NCBI GenBank assembly: GCA_002239005.1
Contig: MPNL01000009.1
Coordinates: forward strand, 22,561-86,560
Direction: 5' to 3'
DNA from: Truepera sp. bin119
GTDB lineage: Bacteria > Deinococcota > Deinococci > Deinococcales > Trueperaceae
DNA length: 64,000 nucleotides
The translations under genes and the position numbers were made by a program. Positions 9,007 to 18,214 of the stretch are shown here, piece by piece (within the stretch, counting starts at the first letter, position 1; each line of letters opens with the position of its first letter). Below the pieces are notes generated by a model, which was given only the letters and a program-made list of their open reading frames with translations, searched no databases and was not told the origin of the DNA.

Positions 9007-10299
9007 ATGAAGTTGACCAGATGCTTGGTCTTCCGACCGATATCTTCGGTGATGACGGCGAGCTTGCTGGTGGCAGCCTTGGGCATGGCGTGTCTGGACG
9101 GGCAGGATGAAACCACACAAAAGAACAGCGCAGGAGCAACAACTGCACAGTTCACCGCAACGATGGAGCATGAAGATGAAGGAAGCCCGGGGGTTTTCGA
9201 CTCCCAAGTTCTATTCGGCCAGTCCGCCGCTTTCACTGGGCCAGCCCAAGAACTGGGCAAGCAGATGCGCTTGGGCATCGAGGCGGCGTTTCACGAGGCC
9301 AACCAGGCGGGCGGCGTCCATGGTCGCCAGTTGAAGATCGAGGCCTTGGACGATGCCTACGAAGATGACTATGCCTATACCAACACCGAGCGGTTGATCG
9401 AGAATAACCGGGTATTTGCCCTCATCGGAGCCGTCGGTACGCCCACCTCCCGAGCAGCTTCCCCGCTGGCGCACTCGGCAGGGGTACCCTTTCTGGCCCC
9501 ATTTACCGGCGCGGAATTTCTGCGCGACCCGCGCCTGGACAACGTGCTCAACTTCCGCGCCTCGTATTACCAGGAAACCGAGGAGATGGTGGCCCGTCTC
9601 ACGGAGGATCTGAGCGTTACTCGCGTTGCCGTTCTCTACCAGAACGATTCTTACGGCCTGAACGGGCTGGAGGGTACGCGGCTGGCCTTGGAACGCCGGG
9701 GACTGAAACCGGTCGTGTCCTGGCACTACCAGCGCAATACTAGCGCCGTGAAGGGGGCTGCACTCAGAATCACGGCAGCTAACCCGGAGGCCGTCATTAT
9801 GATTGGCTCATATGCCCCTGTCGCCAGGACTATCAAATTGCTACGGCGTGACATGGACCCGGTATTTATGGCCGTTTCGTTCGTGGGCAGCAACGCACTG
9901 GCGGACGCCTTGGGCGAGGACGGCGCTGGCGTTTACGTTACGCAAGTGGTTCCGTTGCCGCAAGATGGCAGCATTCCCGTGGTCGGCCGTTACCACAGCG
10001 CGCTATCCGAGTACGAGCCCCAAGCGGAGCCCGGGTTCGTTTCGTTGGAGGGCTACATGGCAGGGCGTTTGGCCGTCGCCGGTCTCCAAGCCTGCGGCCC
10101 AGAACTCAGCCGCGAATGCTTCCTCCGGTCGTTGCACGACGCTGAAACCATAGATATTGACGGCATTCAACTAAAATACGGGCCTGACGACAACCAAGGC
10201 TCCGATGCCGTATTCTTGACCGTAATCGGTGCCGATGGGAAGTACCACCAAGTTGACAAACTCGGAGACACTTATTGGGGAAGTCCTGGAACACAGTAG
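9007..10299 (+). CDS. LivJ-type ABC substrate-binding lipoprotein
   Basis: The start at 9007 follows AAGGAGGA by a few bases and yields a lipoprotein signal peptide ending at the lipobox LGMAC. The 430-residue protein then shows the type 1 periplasmic-binding fold of branched-chain amino acid and amide receptors: GQSAAFTGPAQELGKQMRLG, AGGVHGRQLKIEALDDAYE, and VRVAVLYQND-like strands. It would bind a small ligand outside the membrane. No permease or ATPase gene is adjacent, so it is an orphan here and may feed a transporter elsewhere or act as a sensor. It lies 114 bases after the antiporter on the same strand. Confidence 0.85.
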   Translation: MKLTRCLVFRPISSVMTASLLVAALGMACLDGQDETTQKNSAGATTAQFTATMEHEDEGSPGVFDSQVLFGQSAAFTGPAQELGKQMRLGIEAAFHEANQAGGVHGRQLKIEALDDAYEDDYAYTNTERLIENNRVFALIGAVGTPTSRAASPLAHSAGVPFLAPFTGAEFLRDPRLDNVLNFRASYYQETEEMVARLTEDLSVTRVAVLYQNDSYGLNGLEGTRLALERRGLKPVVSWHYQRNTSAVKGAALRITAANPEAVIMIGSYAPVARTIKLLRRDMDPVFMAVSFVGSNALADALGEDGAGVYVTQVVPLPQDGSIPVVGRYHSALSEYEPQAEPGFVSLEGYMAGRLAVAGLQACGPELSRECFLRSLHDAETIDIDGIQLKYGPDDNQGSDAVFLTVIGADGKYHQVDKLGDTYWGSPGTQ

Positions 10300-10300
10300 T

Positions 10301-11257
10301 GTTGACACCCAACTTCACGCGCGATATGCGCAGGATAGGACACTGCGGAACCGGGGACCTTGAAGTGAGGATTCGGACGTCGGACGATCCGTTGCACGGC
10401 AAGCAGGAGGGACGATGCTTCCACGGCCACTATAAGCGCTACTGCTACCTGCCGCTTTATGTCTTCTGTGGAGACCACCTGTTGTGTGCCCGACTCCGCT
10501 CGTCGAATCGAGGGGCCGCCCACGGGGTGGTGCCGGAGTTGAAGCGGATCGTCAGCCAGTTGCGGGAGGCTTGGCCCCAGATTCGGATCACAGTGCGTGG
10601 GGACAGCGGATTCTCCAATGACGAGTTGATGGCGTGGTGCGAAGAGGAAGGGGTCGATTACGTCCTGGGAATGGCCAAGACCCCACGGCTGAAGCGGCGG
10701 ATTGAGACCCGGAAGGAAGTCATCCGGCAGTTGCAGAAAGAGAGCGGGGAGGCGGTCCGGCAGTTCCAGGAACTCGGCTACCGGACGCGCCAGAGTTGGT
10801 CGCGCGAGCGGCGGGTGGTGGCGAGGTGGAGCACTTGCCCAAAGGAGCGAACCTGCGGTTCATCGTGACCTCGGTGCCGGTCCAGGAGTGTGATGGACGC
10901 ACGTTGTACGAGGAGGTCTACTGCGCACGGGGAGACATGGAGAATCGGATAAAAGAGTAGCAGTTGGGTCTGTTCGCAGACCGCACCTCCTCGAGCCGGA
11001 TGCAGGCCAATCAACTGCGGCTGTATTTTTCGGCGTTCGCCTATCTGATGGTCCAGACGTTGCGCCGGGTGGGGCTGGCGGGGACGAAGTTGGCGCGGGG
11101 GCGGAGCTGGACCCTGCGTGGGAAGTTACTGAAGATCGGAGCTCAGGTCCGGGTCACCACGCGCAAGGTCTGGTTGTCGTTTTCCGAGAGCTGCCCGTAT
11201 GCGGTATTGTTGCGGACGGTCCTGGCCCGAGTGCAAGCTCATCCGCTTCGCTGTTAG
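10301..11257 (+). pseudogene. IS1380-family transposase, truncated and frameshifted
   Basis: Recognisable IS1380 (DDE_Tnp_1_4) blocks occur in order: DDPLHGKQEGRCFHG, LPLYVFCGDHLLCARLR, VRGDSGFSNDELMAWCEEEG, then after a frame change near 10820-10830 LPKGANLRFIVTS, YCARGDMENRIKE and NQLRLYFSAFAYLM. A TAG at about 10958 replaces the expected Gln after RIKE. Roughly the first 130 residues of a normal 440-residue enzyme are missing, so the element is dead. It begins within a few bases of the lipoprotein stop codon. Confidence 0.8.
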
Positions 11258-11599
11258 TGCGAACCACCTGTTGGGAAGCCGCCACGTTGGGAGTCCGCAG
11301 GGCGGACTCCGCCCTGGAGTCGGAACTTGCAGGAAAAGAGTGGCTCAGGCGTGAAGGTTGGAGGTCAAATGCCTCCCGAGATCTCTGGTTCTCGGCTTTC
11401 GTCGTCCTGTTCGAGCCCGAAAGACGCCTCTTGAATACCCATAGACAAAAGACCCACTGAAATGTGGCTAAACAAATCGACTATTGTTTCTCCGGTGAGA
11501 AGTGCAGGCTAGCAGCCCTTGGAAAAAGTCTCGCGCGTAGTCCTGTTTGACCGGGTTAGTATACCGTTATACAGGGGTTTTTCCCAAAGGAGATCGGCG
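11258..11599. other. Spacer between two transposase remnants
   Basis: I see no gene. The last 60 bases contain TTTGAC and GTATACCGTTATAC, possibly an old promoter of the next transposase, followed by AAAGGAG just before its ATG. Confidence 0.4.
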
Positions 11600-12380
11600 A
11601 TGGCGATGGGCAGGTGGCGCAAGGGGCGGCAGCAAGAGATGTTCGTGGCGGCCAGTGAGATCCGCGCTGGGCAACCCATTTTACCGTGCGCTGAACCGGC
11701 TGCTTGCGGAGCACGATTTCGACGAGTTTGCGGAAGAGGTGTGCCGCGAGTTCCATGCCGAGAAGCGGGGTCGGCCGAGCATTCCGCCCGGGGTGTATTT
11801 TCGGATGCTGATGGTGGGGTACCTGGAAGGGATCGGCTCGGAGCGCGGGATCGCGTGGCGGTGCGCGGACGAAGAACCCGCCGGAGCATTCAAGCTTGTC
11901 GAAGACGCGGAAGCAACTGAGCGTGGAGGCGCACGCGGCGATGCGCTCGATCGTGCGGCGCGACGACGGCAGCGGCTACGAGGAGTGGCTGGAGCAGGTG
12001 GCGCGGGCGTCGGGGATCGAGACGCCGACACGGCAGGACCTGGCGAAGCTGGACCGGAAGCGCCCGAAGAAGGGGTCGAACAAAGACTGGGTCCATCCCC
12101 ACGACCCGGAGGCGCGGATCACGAAGATGAAGGACGGCAGGATGCGCCTGGCCCACAAGTTCGAGCAGGCGGTCGACATGGAGACCGGGGCGTTGGTCGC
12201 AGTGACGGTACAGACGATGGACGGCGGAAGACACGGCTTCTCTGCCGTTAACGCTGGACGAGGTACAGCGGCAGTTGGCGGGGGTGGAGGCGGAGCCCAA
12301 GGAAGTCGTGGCGGACAAGGGCGCACCTGCCGGCCCTCGCTGGCGACATTCTCGGCGAAACAGTTGGCCAGCTCCGGTTA
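11600..12380 (+). pseudogene. IS1182/IS5-like transposase, multiply broken
   Basis: The order of conserved blocks is GRWRKGRQQEMFVAAS, a shift near 11665, NPFYRALNRLLAEHDFDEF and RPSIPPGVYFRMLMVGYLEG, an internal deletion after AWRCAD (about 11870), AAMRSIVRRDDGSGYEEW through KGSNKDWVHPHDPEARI, and another shift near 12230 leading to LDEVQRQLAGVEAEPKEVVA. The tail is lost after ADKG. At least two frameshifts, a deletion and a 3' truncation are needed to explain it, so this is an old relic. The family name is by resemblance only. Confidence 0.75.
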
Positions 12381-12386
12381 GGCGGC

Positions 12387-12890
12387 CTATTCGTTCTCCG
12401 CGTCGACCTCTGCATCCTCGGCACTGGGGAGGTGCTGCTGGGCCTCGAACAGGTTGACCCCGCTCTTCACGAGGTCGACCAGCTTGCCCATGGTGGCCTC
12501 TTCCTCTACCTGCTCACTGATAAACCACTGCAGGAACTGCAGGCTCCGGTAGTCACGGTTCTCAGTCGCCAGTGCGGCTAACGCATCGAACTGGCCACTC
12601 ACTTTGCGCTCGGAGGTGAGGGCGCTGCACACGGCCTCGAGGGCGTCGGCGAAGTCTGTCCGCGCCTCCGCTACGGCCGGCAAATGGATCTCCGCGTCGT
12701 TGTCGATGAGGAACTGGAGGATCTTTAGTCCGTGCCCCCGCTCCTCCTCGGACTGCCGGTGGAAGAAGTCGGCCCAGCCGTCGAGGCTGCCCAAGGCGAA
12801 GTAGGCGGCGATGGCAAGGTAGTGGTTGCTGGCGGTGAATTCCGAGGCGATCTGACCGTTCAACGCTTTGGTTAGGGCGTCACTGATCAT
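12387..12890 (-). CDS. ftnA: Ferritin (non-haem iron storage)
   Basis: This 167-residue four-helix protein oxidises Fe(II) and stores it as a mineral inside a 24-subunit shell. Ferroxidase ligands are present: E17 in the first helix, E50 and H53 in SEEERGHGLKIL, plus the later EEEATMGKLVDLV helix. Length and the initial MISDALTKALNGQIASEF fit bacterial FtnA. It reads towards the transposase relic and its end lies a few bases from it. A TAGCCT box six bases ahead of the ATG could be a -10 of a leaderless promoter, but I see no good -35. Confidence 0.92.
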   Translation of the reverse strand: MISDALTKALNGQIASEFTASNHYLAIAAYFALGSLDGWADFFHRQSEEERGHGLKILQFLIDNDAEIHLPAVAEARTDFADALEAVCSALTSERKVSGQFDALAALATENRDYRSLQFLQWFISEQVEEEATMGKLVDLVKSGVNLFEAQQHLPSAEDAEVDAENE

Positions 12891-13186
12891 GCCTTCAGGC
12901 TACCACGCTTGAGCGATTTCGAACGCAGCCTAGCGACCATGTAGCGGCCTGATCAGTTCCGGCTCGGCGATCTGCAGCTGTACCGGCGGTAGCCCTCCAG
13001 CCATGAGTTCGATGTCGTCGATAGCCATCCGACCACCCTCCGCTCGTGACGGCTTGAGGCGGTCGGGGACTGGGGTCTGCCTGGCCGCTGCCTATGCTGA
13101 CTCTATCCCCGAGAGGTGCGCCGCTCCACCACTCGAGGGCCCGAGGATTAGGATAAGGTCTACTTTGCGAGAATAGAGGTGATCGG

Positions 13187-14227
13187 GTGCGCTGGAAGAG
13201 GACCGTAACGGTAGTGGGGTGTCACGCTGAGGGCGAGGTCGGCCGGGTGATCACCGGCGGTGTTCTGCCCCCGCCGGGCGAGACCATATTCGACCAGAAG
13301 CGGTACCTCGAAAAAGAGGCCGATGGGCTACGTCGATTCCTGCTGTTCGAGCCCCGTGGTGGCGTCTTCGTCCACACCAATCTGGTCGTTCCACCGACCC
13401 GGCCAGAGGTCGACGCAGCGTTCATTATCATGGAACCCACCGACTATCCTCCGATGTCGGGGTCGAACTCCATCTGCGTGGCGACCGTCCTACTGGAGAC
13501 GGGTATGGTGCCGATGACCGAACCGGAGACCCGCCTGCTGCTCGAGGCTCCAGGCGGCCTGGTCGAGGCGGTCGCGACCTGCAGGGATGGGAAGTGCGAG
13601 CGGGTAAGGGTACGCAACGTTCCCAGTTTCGTGAACGCTCTGGATGTCGATATCGAGGTGCCAGGCTTGGGCTCTCTGAAGGCAGACGTCGCCTACGGTG
13701 GGGCTTTCTTCGCTATCGTCGATGCGCCCGCCCTCGGCTTCGCACTGACGCCCGACGAGGCTCGGGACCTGGTTGAGGTGGGGGAGAGGATCAAGGCGGC
13801 AGTGGTTGAGCAGCACCCCGCAATCCACCCCGAGAACTCTGAGATCCACACGGTGACCTTCACGCAGTTCGCGGCCCCCGTCGAGACCGATCCGGAGGGG
13901 GTCAAGACCGGCCGCAACGCCGTTGTCATCTCGCCGGGGAAGATCGACCGCTCTCCCTGTGGAACGGGAACCTCCGCTCGTCTAGCCGTCCTGCACGCCC
14001 GTGGTAAGCTCCGCGTCGGCGAACCCTATATCAGTCGCTCTCCCCTCGAAACGGTGTTCCACGCTCAGATCACCGCGACCACCACCCTGAAGGGTGTCCC
14101 GGCCGTCCTCCCCTCGATCTCGGGCCGCGCATGGATTACGGGTCTTCACCACTACGGCCTCGACCCGACCGACCCCTTCCCCGAAGGCTACGCCCTCACC
14201 GACACCTGGTACCGAGTGCCAAGCTGA
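13187..14227 (+). CDS. Proline racemase-family enzyme (hydroxyproline epimerase/dehydratase type)
   Basis: The family acts on proline or hydroxyproline using two residues on opposite faces of the substrate. The second catalytic residue is intact as C258 (RSPCGTGTSA). At the first position, where racemases have MCGHG, this protein has MSGSN, placing S91 there. Ser/Cys pairs are known in the trans-3-hydroxyproline dehydratase and bifunctional branch rather than in true racemases. The GTG start at 13187 follows GAGGTGA by five bases. Downstream genes are unrelated, so context does not settle the substrate. Confidence 0.85.
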   Translation: MRWKRTVTVVGCHAEGEVGRVITGGVLPPPGETIFDQKRYLEKEADGLRRFLLFEPRGGVFVHTNLVVPPTRPEVDAAFIIMEPTDYPPMSGSNSICVATVLLETGMVPMTEPETRLLLEAPGGLVEAVATCRDGKCERVRVRNVPSFVNALDVDIEVPGLGSLKADVAYGGAFFAIVDAPALGFALTPDEARDLVEVGERIKAAVVEQHPAIHPENSEIHTVTFTQFAAPVETDPEGVKTGRNAVVISPGKIDRSPCGTGTSARLAVLHARGKLRVGEPYISRSPLETVFHAQITATTTLKGVPAVLPSISGRAWITGLHHYGLDPTDPFPEGYALTDTWYRVPS

Positions 14228-14289
14228 CCTGTGGCCCTCCTTACGTTCCCGGGGACACTGCAGGGTGGAAGGATGTGAGATAATCGCCC

Positions 14290-14388
14290 ATGACCAAAAA
14301 CGACTGTCCGTTCCGCTCCAGGCCCGAGTTCTCGAATGCCTGCCAGTCGTCCCGGCAAGCCGGGTCGGAAGGTAGGTCCACATGCTAG
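14290..14388 (+). CDS. Possible 32-residue ORF ahead of floA
   Basis: The frame runs from an ATG at 14290 to a TAG at 14386-14388, overlapping the floA start by seven bases. The peptide has three cysteines and no known match. The nearest purine-rich site (GGAAGGA) is about 17 bases upstream, too far for good initiation. It may be a coupling leader or chance. Confidence 0.2.
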   Translation: MTKNDCPFRSRPEFSNACQSSRQAGSEGRSTC

Positions 14389-15323
14389 GGGCCATCCCGA
14401 CTCTCCTGCTGGTCGTCGCTGCGGTCGCGATCCTTTTCTTTATTATCCTGCTGAATGTCGTCCCGGTAGGCCTGTGGATCTCGGCGCTGGCTGCTGGTGT
14501 CCGAGTCAGCCTGATCAGCCTCGTCGCAATGCGGCTGCGGCGGGTGCCCCCCCGCAGCATCATCCTGCCGCTGATCAAGGCCGACAAGGCCGGTATCAGC
14601 GTCGAGCAGAACCAACTCGAGGCGCACTTCCTTGCTGGCGGCAATGTCGACCGGGTCGTCGACGCCCGGATCGCGGCGGACAAGGCGCGTCTCAGCCTCT
14701 CCTACGATCAGGCCGCCGCCATCGACCTTGCTGGCCGGGACGTGCTCGATGCCGTTCAGGTATCGGTCAACCCCAGAGTTATTCAGACTCCGAACATCTC
14801 TGCGGTCGCCAAGGACGGGATCGAACTGATCTCCACCGCGCGGGTCACGGTGCGGGCCAGCCTCGAGCGGCTGGTGGGGGGTGCTGGGGAAGAGACCATC
14901 ATCGCCCGAGTTGGTGAGGGGATCGTCTCCTCGATCGGCTCAGCAGAGAGTCACAAGCTGGTGCTCGAGAACCCCGATTCCATCTCAAAGACCGTGTTGG
15001 CCAAGGGTCTCGACAGCGGCACGGCCTTCAACATCTTGTCGATCGACATCGCCGACGTGAACGTCGGGCGCAACATCGGGGCGATCCTGCAGACCGATCA
15101 GGCGGAGGCGGATAAGAGTGTCGCCCAGGCCAAGGCTGAGGAGCGCAGGGCGATGGCGGAGGCCCAGGAGCAGGAGATGAGGGCCCGAGTGGAGGCGATG
15201 CGAGCCAAGGTGGTCGAAGCCGAGGCCGAGGTGCCCAAGGCCCTGGCGCAGTCCTTTAGGGATGGCAACCTCCTGGCCACACCGAGATCTGGCGACTCTG
15301 GCGCCGGAGCGGGCAACGGCTGA
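14382..15323 (+). CDS. floA: Flotillin-like protein FloA
   Basis: This membrane-anchored scaffold organises functional lipid microdomains. A hydrophobic hairpin occupies residues 5-30 and a second short segment follows. The SPFH core includes [33 protein letters not shown] and [20 protein letters not shown]. The C-terminal third is Glu/Ala-rich coiled coil ([21 protein letters not shown]). At 313 residues it matches the family. The NfeD partner often found beside FloA is not adjacent. Confidence 0.92.
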   Translation: MLGAIPTLLLVVAAVAILFFIILLNVVPVGLWISALAAGVRVSLISLVAMRLRRVPPRSIILPLIKADKAGISVEQNQLEAHFLAGGNVDRVVDARIAADKARLSLSYDQAAAIDLAGRDVLDAVQVSVNPRVIQTPNISAVAKDGIELISTARVTVRASLERLVGGAGEETIIARVGEGIVSSIGSAESHKLVLENPDSISKTVLAKGLDSGTAFNILSIDIADVNVGRNIGAILQTDQAEADKSVAQAKAEERRAMAEAQEQEMRARVEAMRAKVVEAEAEVPKALAQSFRDGNLLATPRSGDSGAGAGNG

Positions 15324-15452
15324 CGGACTGTTCTGGTAGACTTCGGGCGGCTGTCAGCCTTGGATCCATGGCCTCCCGAACACCGGCACCTCGGTCGGGG
15401 ATGCCGGAGGGGAGGCGGGTGGGTCAGGTATCCTCACGGCCACCCGGCGGGG

Positions 15453-15920
15453 CTACGGCTCCGTCAGAGTGAAGTGGAAGATTGCAATCCCGACCCGGTT
15501 CTCCTGTCTGAGGCGATGTGGGTCGGTGTTCGTGCCGGTGAACAGCTGCAGCACCAGGGCATATCTGCCTAGCTGGGCACGGCTGCGCAACCGGAAGCTG
15601 ATGGTGGTAGAGATACCCTCGCGCAGGGCCTCGCCACTGAGCACTCGCCGGAAGATGTCGTGGTCGGCCTCTGCGGTCGCGAAGAGTTGGTGGGTCGCCT
15701 GGACGTAGTCCTCGCTGTCGCGGTAGCGGATCGCGTTCAGGAAGAGCACCCCCTCCGCAACGAGGGCGCCGGGATCCTCGAGGAGGACGCTGATGGCGAT
15801 CAGCCCCTCCTCCCCGGGTCGGTAGCCAGGGGCGACATCGGCCTCGACCAGCAACCGCTGGGCGGTTGCAGTGGCGGCGAGCAACAGCCAGGTGGCGAGG
15901 GCGACCTGCAGCTGGCGCAT
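15453..15920 (-). CDS. Secreted protein of unknown function
   Basis: The 155-residue product starts MRQLQVALATWLLLAATATA, a clear signal peptide with a likely cut after AQ. The rest looks like a beta-rich extracytoplasmic domain (strands such as GLIAISVLLEDPG and GRYALVLQLFTGT). The ATG at 15920 comes two bases after the stop of the aldo/keto reductase, with GAGG adjoining, so the two genes are coupled. An alternative start five codons earlier overlaps that gene. I do not recognise a family. Confidence 0.7.
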   Translation of the reverse strand: MRQLQVALATWLLLAATATAQRLLVEADVAPGYRPGEEGLIAISVLLEDPGALVAEGVLFLNAIRYRDSEDYVQATHQLFATAEADHDIFRRVLSGEALREGISTTISFRLRSRAQLGRYALVLQLFTGTNTDPHRLRQENRVGIAIFHFTLTEP

Positions 15921-15922
15921 CC

Positions 15923-16738
15923 TCAGTGATCCCAATCGGGCCCGTTCTCTGGATCGACTAGGCGCTGGTTGTGCGCGAGGCCGTGGATGACTTGCATCTC
16001 TTCCTCCGACAGTTCGAAGTCGAAGATGTCGAAGTTGGCCACCCGATGTTCGTGCCGACTCGCCTTGGGCACGGCGGCGACCCGGTCCTGCTGAGCCAGC
16101 CAGCGCAGGGTCACTTGGACCGGATTCTTGCCGTGACGCCCCCCGATCTCAACCAGGGTCGGCTCGTCCAGGACCCGACCTTTGGCGATAGGGCTGTAGG
16201 CCGTTAGCAGGTGACCGTGCTGGCGGGCTTGCTCGAGCAGCCACGTCTGCGAGAGGAAGGGGTGGTACTCGACCTGGTTACAGAAGATATCGGTCATAGA
16301 CTGCGCCCGCTCGACCAGGGAAGAGGGGAAGTTGCTGACCCCGAGGTGGCGGACTGCACCCTCCTCGACCAGGCCGGAAAGGCTTTCGAGTGTCTCCTCG
16401 AGTGGAACCTCGTCATTGGGCCAGTGTAGGAGTAGGAGATCGATGGTGTCCGTACCCAAGGCGTCCAGGCTTTCCAAGGCGGAACTCCGGGCCCTGTCAC
16501 GAGCGAAGTTGCCGGGTCGCACCTTAGTAGTGAGAAAGATCTCGTCTCGTGGAACGCTGGAACTGCGTATGGCTTCCCCTACCTCCGCCTCGTTCTCGTA
16601 TGCCTGTGCGGTGTCCAGGTGGCGATAGCCGATCGCTAGGGCGTGCCCTACCCCCTCTCTACACTCTCGGCCCCGCATGGGCCAGGTACCGAAACCGAGG
16701 GCTGGCACCGGTACCCCGCGGACATTCACATAGATCAT
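15923..16738 (-). CDS. Aldo/keto reductase, 2,5-diketogluconate reductase-like
   Basis: The 271-residue NADPH-dependent reductase has the complete tetrad: D42 and Y47 ([11 protein letters not shown]), K72 (LTTKVRP) and H105 (LLLLHWPN). The [13 protein letters not shown] and NQVEYHPFL motifs place it with AKR5-type 2,5-diketo-D-gluconate and methylglyoxal reductases. AGGAGGAT lies just before the ATG. It diverges from the glucokinase gene across 71 bases, so the two may share a regulatory region. Confidence 0.9.
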   Translation of the reverse strand: MIYVNVRGVPVPALGFGTWPMRGRECREGVGHALAIGYRHLDTAQAYENEAEVGEAIRSSSVPRDEIFLTTKVRPGNFARDRARSSALESLDALGTDTIDLLLLHWPNDEVPLEETLESLSGLVEEGAVRHLGVSNFPSSLVERAQSMTDIFCNQVEYHPFLSQTWLLEQARQHGHLLTAYSPIAKGRVLDEPTLVEIGGRHGKNPVQVTLRWLAQQDRVAAVPKASRHEHRVANFDIFDFELSEEEMQVIHGLAHNQRLVDPENGPDWDH

Positions 16739-16809
16739 TCGAAATCCTCCTGCCCCAGTCTACCGCTGCGACCGGAGCGATCCCCTTCATCTGGTACACT
16801 TCTGCTGTC

Positions 16810-17610
16810 ATGGCGAACTCGGGCAGCACTGTGGTTCTCGGTATCGACATAGGCGGTTCCGGTATCAAGGGGGCCCCGGTCGACATTGAGAGCGGAGCGC
16901 TGACCGCCGAGCGTCTCCGGGTTCCCACCCCCTCGAGTCCCGAGGCGGTGGCTGAGGTGGTGGCCAGGATCGTCGAGCACTTCGGCTACGAAGGTCCTAT
17001 CGGCTGCGCCTTCCCAGCGGTGATTCGTAGGGGCGTGGCCTGTTCAGCTGCCAATGTAGACGACGCCTGGATCGGGACCGATGCGGCCGATCTGTTCCGC
17101 CAGGCAACCGGACAGCCGGTTCACGTTTTCAACGACGCTGATGGTGCAGGGGTGGCGGAGATGGTCTTCGGGGCGGGTCGGTGTGAGCGGGGTGTGGTGC
17201 TGATGCTCACCTTCGGTACGGGCATCGGCAGCGCCCTGTTCGTCGACCGCAAGCTGGTGCCCAACACCGAGTTGGGCCACCTCGAGCTGAACGGGCGCAG
17301 GGCCGAGCCCTGGGCCGCGACTCGGGCCCGCAAGGCCGAGAAGCTAAGCTGGAAACAGTGGGGCCGGCGGGTTCGCAAGTACCTCCGTCACCTCGAGTTC
17401 CTATTCTCCCCCGCCCTGTTCATTATCGGCGGTGGGGTGAGCCGTCGGAGCGAGAAGTTCTTCCCCTACCTCAAGCTCGACACTCCGATCACCCCGGCGC
17501 AACTAGCGAACGAGGCGGGTATCGTGGGGGTCGCCTACGCAGCCAGTCGCCCGGAGAGCTTTGACGACTGTGGGCGGGTGGCCCTTTCTGCGCTGCCCCA
17601 GGCGCTATAG
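16810..17610 (+). CDS. ppgK: ROK-family glucokinase, polyphosphate glucokinase type
   Basis: This 266-residue kinase phosphorylates glucose. ROK features are an N-terminal phosphate loop [12 protein letters not shown], the catalytic segment [25 protein letters not shown], and ELGHLEL where classical ROK proteins have the zinc motif region. The short length and missing ROK zinc-cysteine cluster fit the polyphosphate/ATP glucokinase branch. The ATG at 16810 is preferred over a frame extension upstream that would overlap the divergent gene's leader. Phosphate-donor choice is inferred. Confidence 0.83.
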   Translation: MANSGSTVVLGIDIGGSGIKGAPVDIESGALTAERLRVPTPSSPEAVAEVVARIVEHFGYEGPIGCAFPAVIRRGVACSAANVDDAWIGTDAADLFRQATGQPVHVFNDADGAGVAEMVFGAGRCERGVVLMLTFGTGIGSALFVDRKLVPNTELGHLELNGRRAEPWAATRARKAEKLSWKQWGRRVRKYLRHLEFLFSPALFIIGGGVSRRSEKFFPYLKLDTPITPAQLANEAGIVGVAYAASRPESFDDCGRVALSALPQAL

Positions 17611-17648
17611 CCTCTGCCTGTGCCATTACCCTAACTTAGGAGGTGGAC

Positions 17649-18020
17649 ATGCCGACACTTGTGATCGACGGTCGCTCTAGCGACGTTGCGGCTGAGAAGC
17701 GCTTGGTCCTCGCCATCAAGTCGATGGATATCGACATCGGGCACCGCTGCGGCGGCAAGGCGCGCTGCACCACCTGTCGCGTCGAATTCCTCTCTGGGGA
17801 GCCTGAAGGGATGACCCGGGCCGAGTTCGAGAAGCTCTCGGAGCGGGGGCTACTCGGCCGTTACCGACTCTCTTGCCAGTTGACCTGCTCGCAGGACATG
17901 CAGGTGGTCGTGGGGATGACTAAGGCCTCTGAGGGCTGGCCCGACACCGGTCCACCCCCGGACGAGCGGGTGCAGCCCGAGGCGGTATGGTTCTTAAGGG
18001 AGGAGCTTGAAGGGGGCTGA
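17649..18020 (+). CDS. 2Fe-2S ferredoxin
   Basis: A 123-residue electron carrier with plant-type cluster ligands C34, C40 and C43 (HRCGGKARCTTC) and C76 (RLSCQL). The start at 17649 is set by AGGAGG five bases upstream; a GTG two codons earlier overlaps that site. The C-terminal extension after residue 95, rich in Pro and acidic residues, resembles the small ferredoxins of Deinococcus and relatives. It follows the glucokinase by 38 bases. Its redox partner is not evident here. Confidence 0.9.
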   Translation: MPTLVIDGRSSDVAAEKRLVLAIKSMDIDIGHRCGGKARCTTCRVEFLSGEPEGMTRAEFEKLSERGLLGRYRLSCQLTCSQDMQVVVGMTKASEGWPDTGPPPDERVQPEAVWFLREELEGG

Positions 18021-18049
18021 CGGGGACTCTCTCAGCCCTGCGGAGGTGA

Positions 18050-18081
18050 GATCGGGAGGGGTTGCTGGCCCCCTCACGATC
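18050..18081 (+). terminator. Strong hairpin after the ferredoxin gene
   Basis: GATCGGGAGGGG pairs with CCCCTCACGATC across an eight-base loop, giving a 12-base stem with one mismatch. No T-run follows, so it may be an intrinsic-like terminator, an mRNA end stabiliser or an attenuator before the peptidase gene. Confidence 0.45.
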
Positions 18082-18214
18082 TGAGGGTCCTGCTGGCCCT
18101 GCTTGGAGGATGCGCCGTGGCTGCTCAAGCCCCCCCCGAAGTGGCAGCTACTGAGCATCCTTGGGTTCCCTATCGACCAGACTCGACCGGACGTAGCCTG
18201 CTGAGGAGCCGACC

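Noticed and set aside
11519..12381. Several overlapping open frames as separate hypothetical genes
   Set aside because: Together they form the broken pieces of one transposase.
14264..14284. TGTGAGATAATCGCC resembles the terminal repeat of the MITE-like element
   Set aside because: Similarity stops after about 13 bases and no second end is present.
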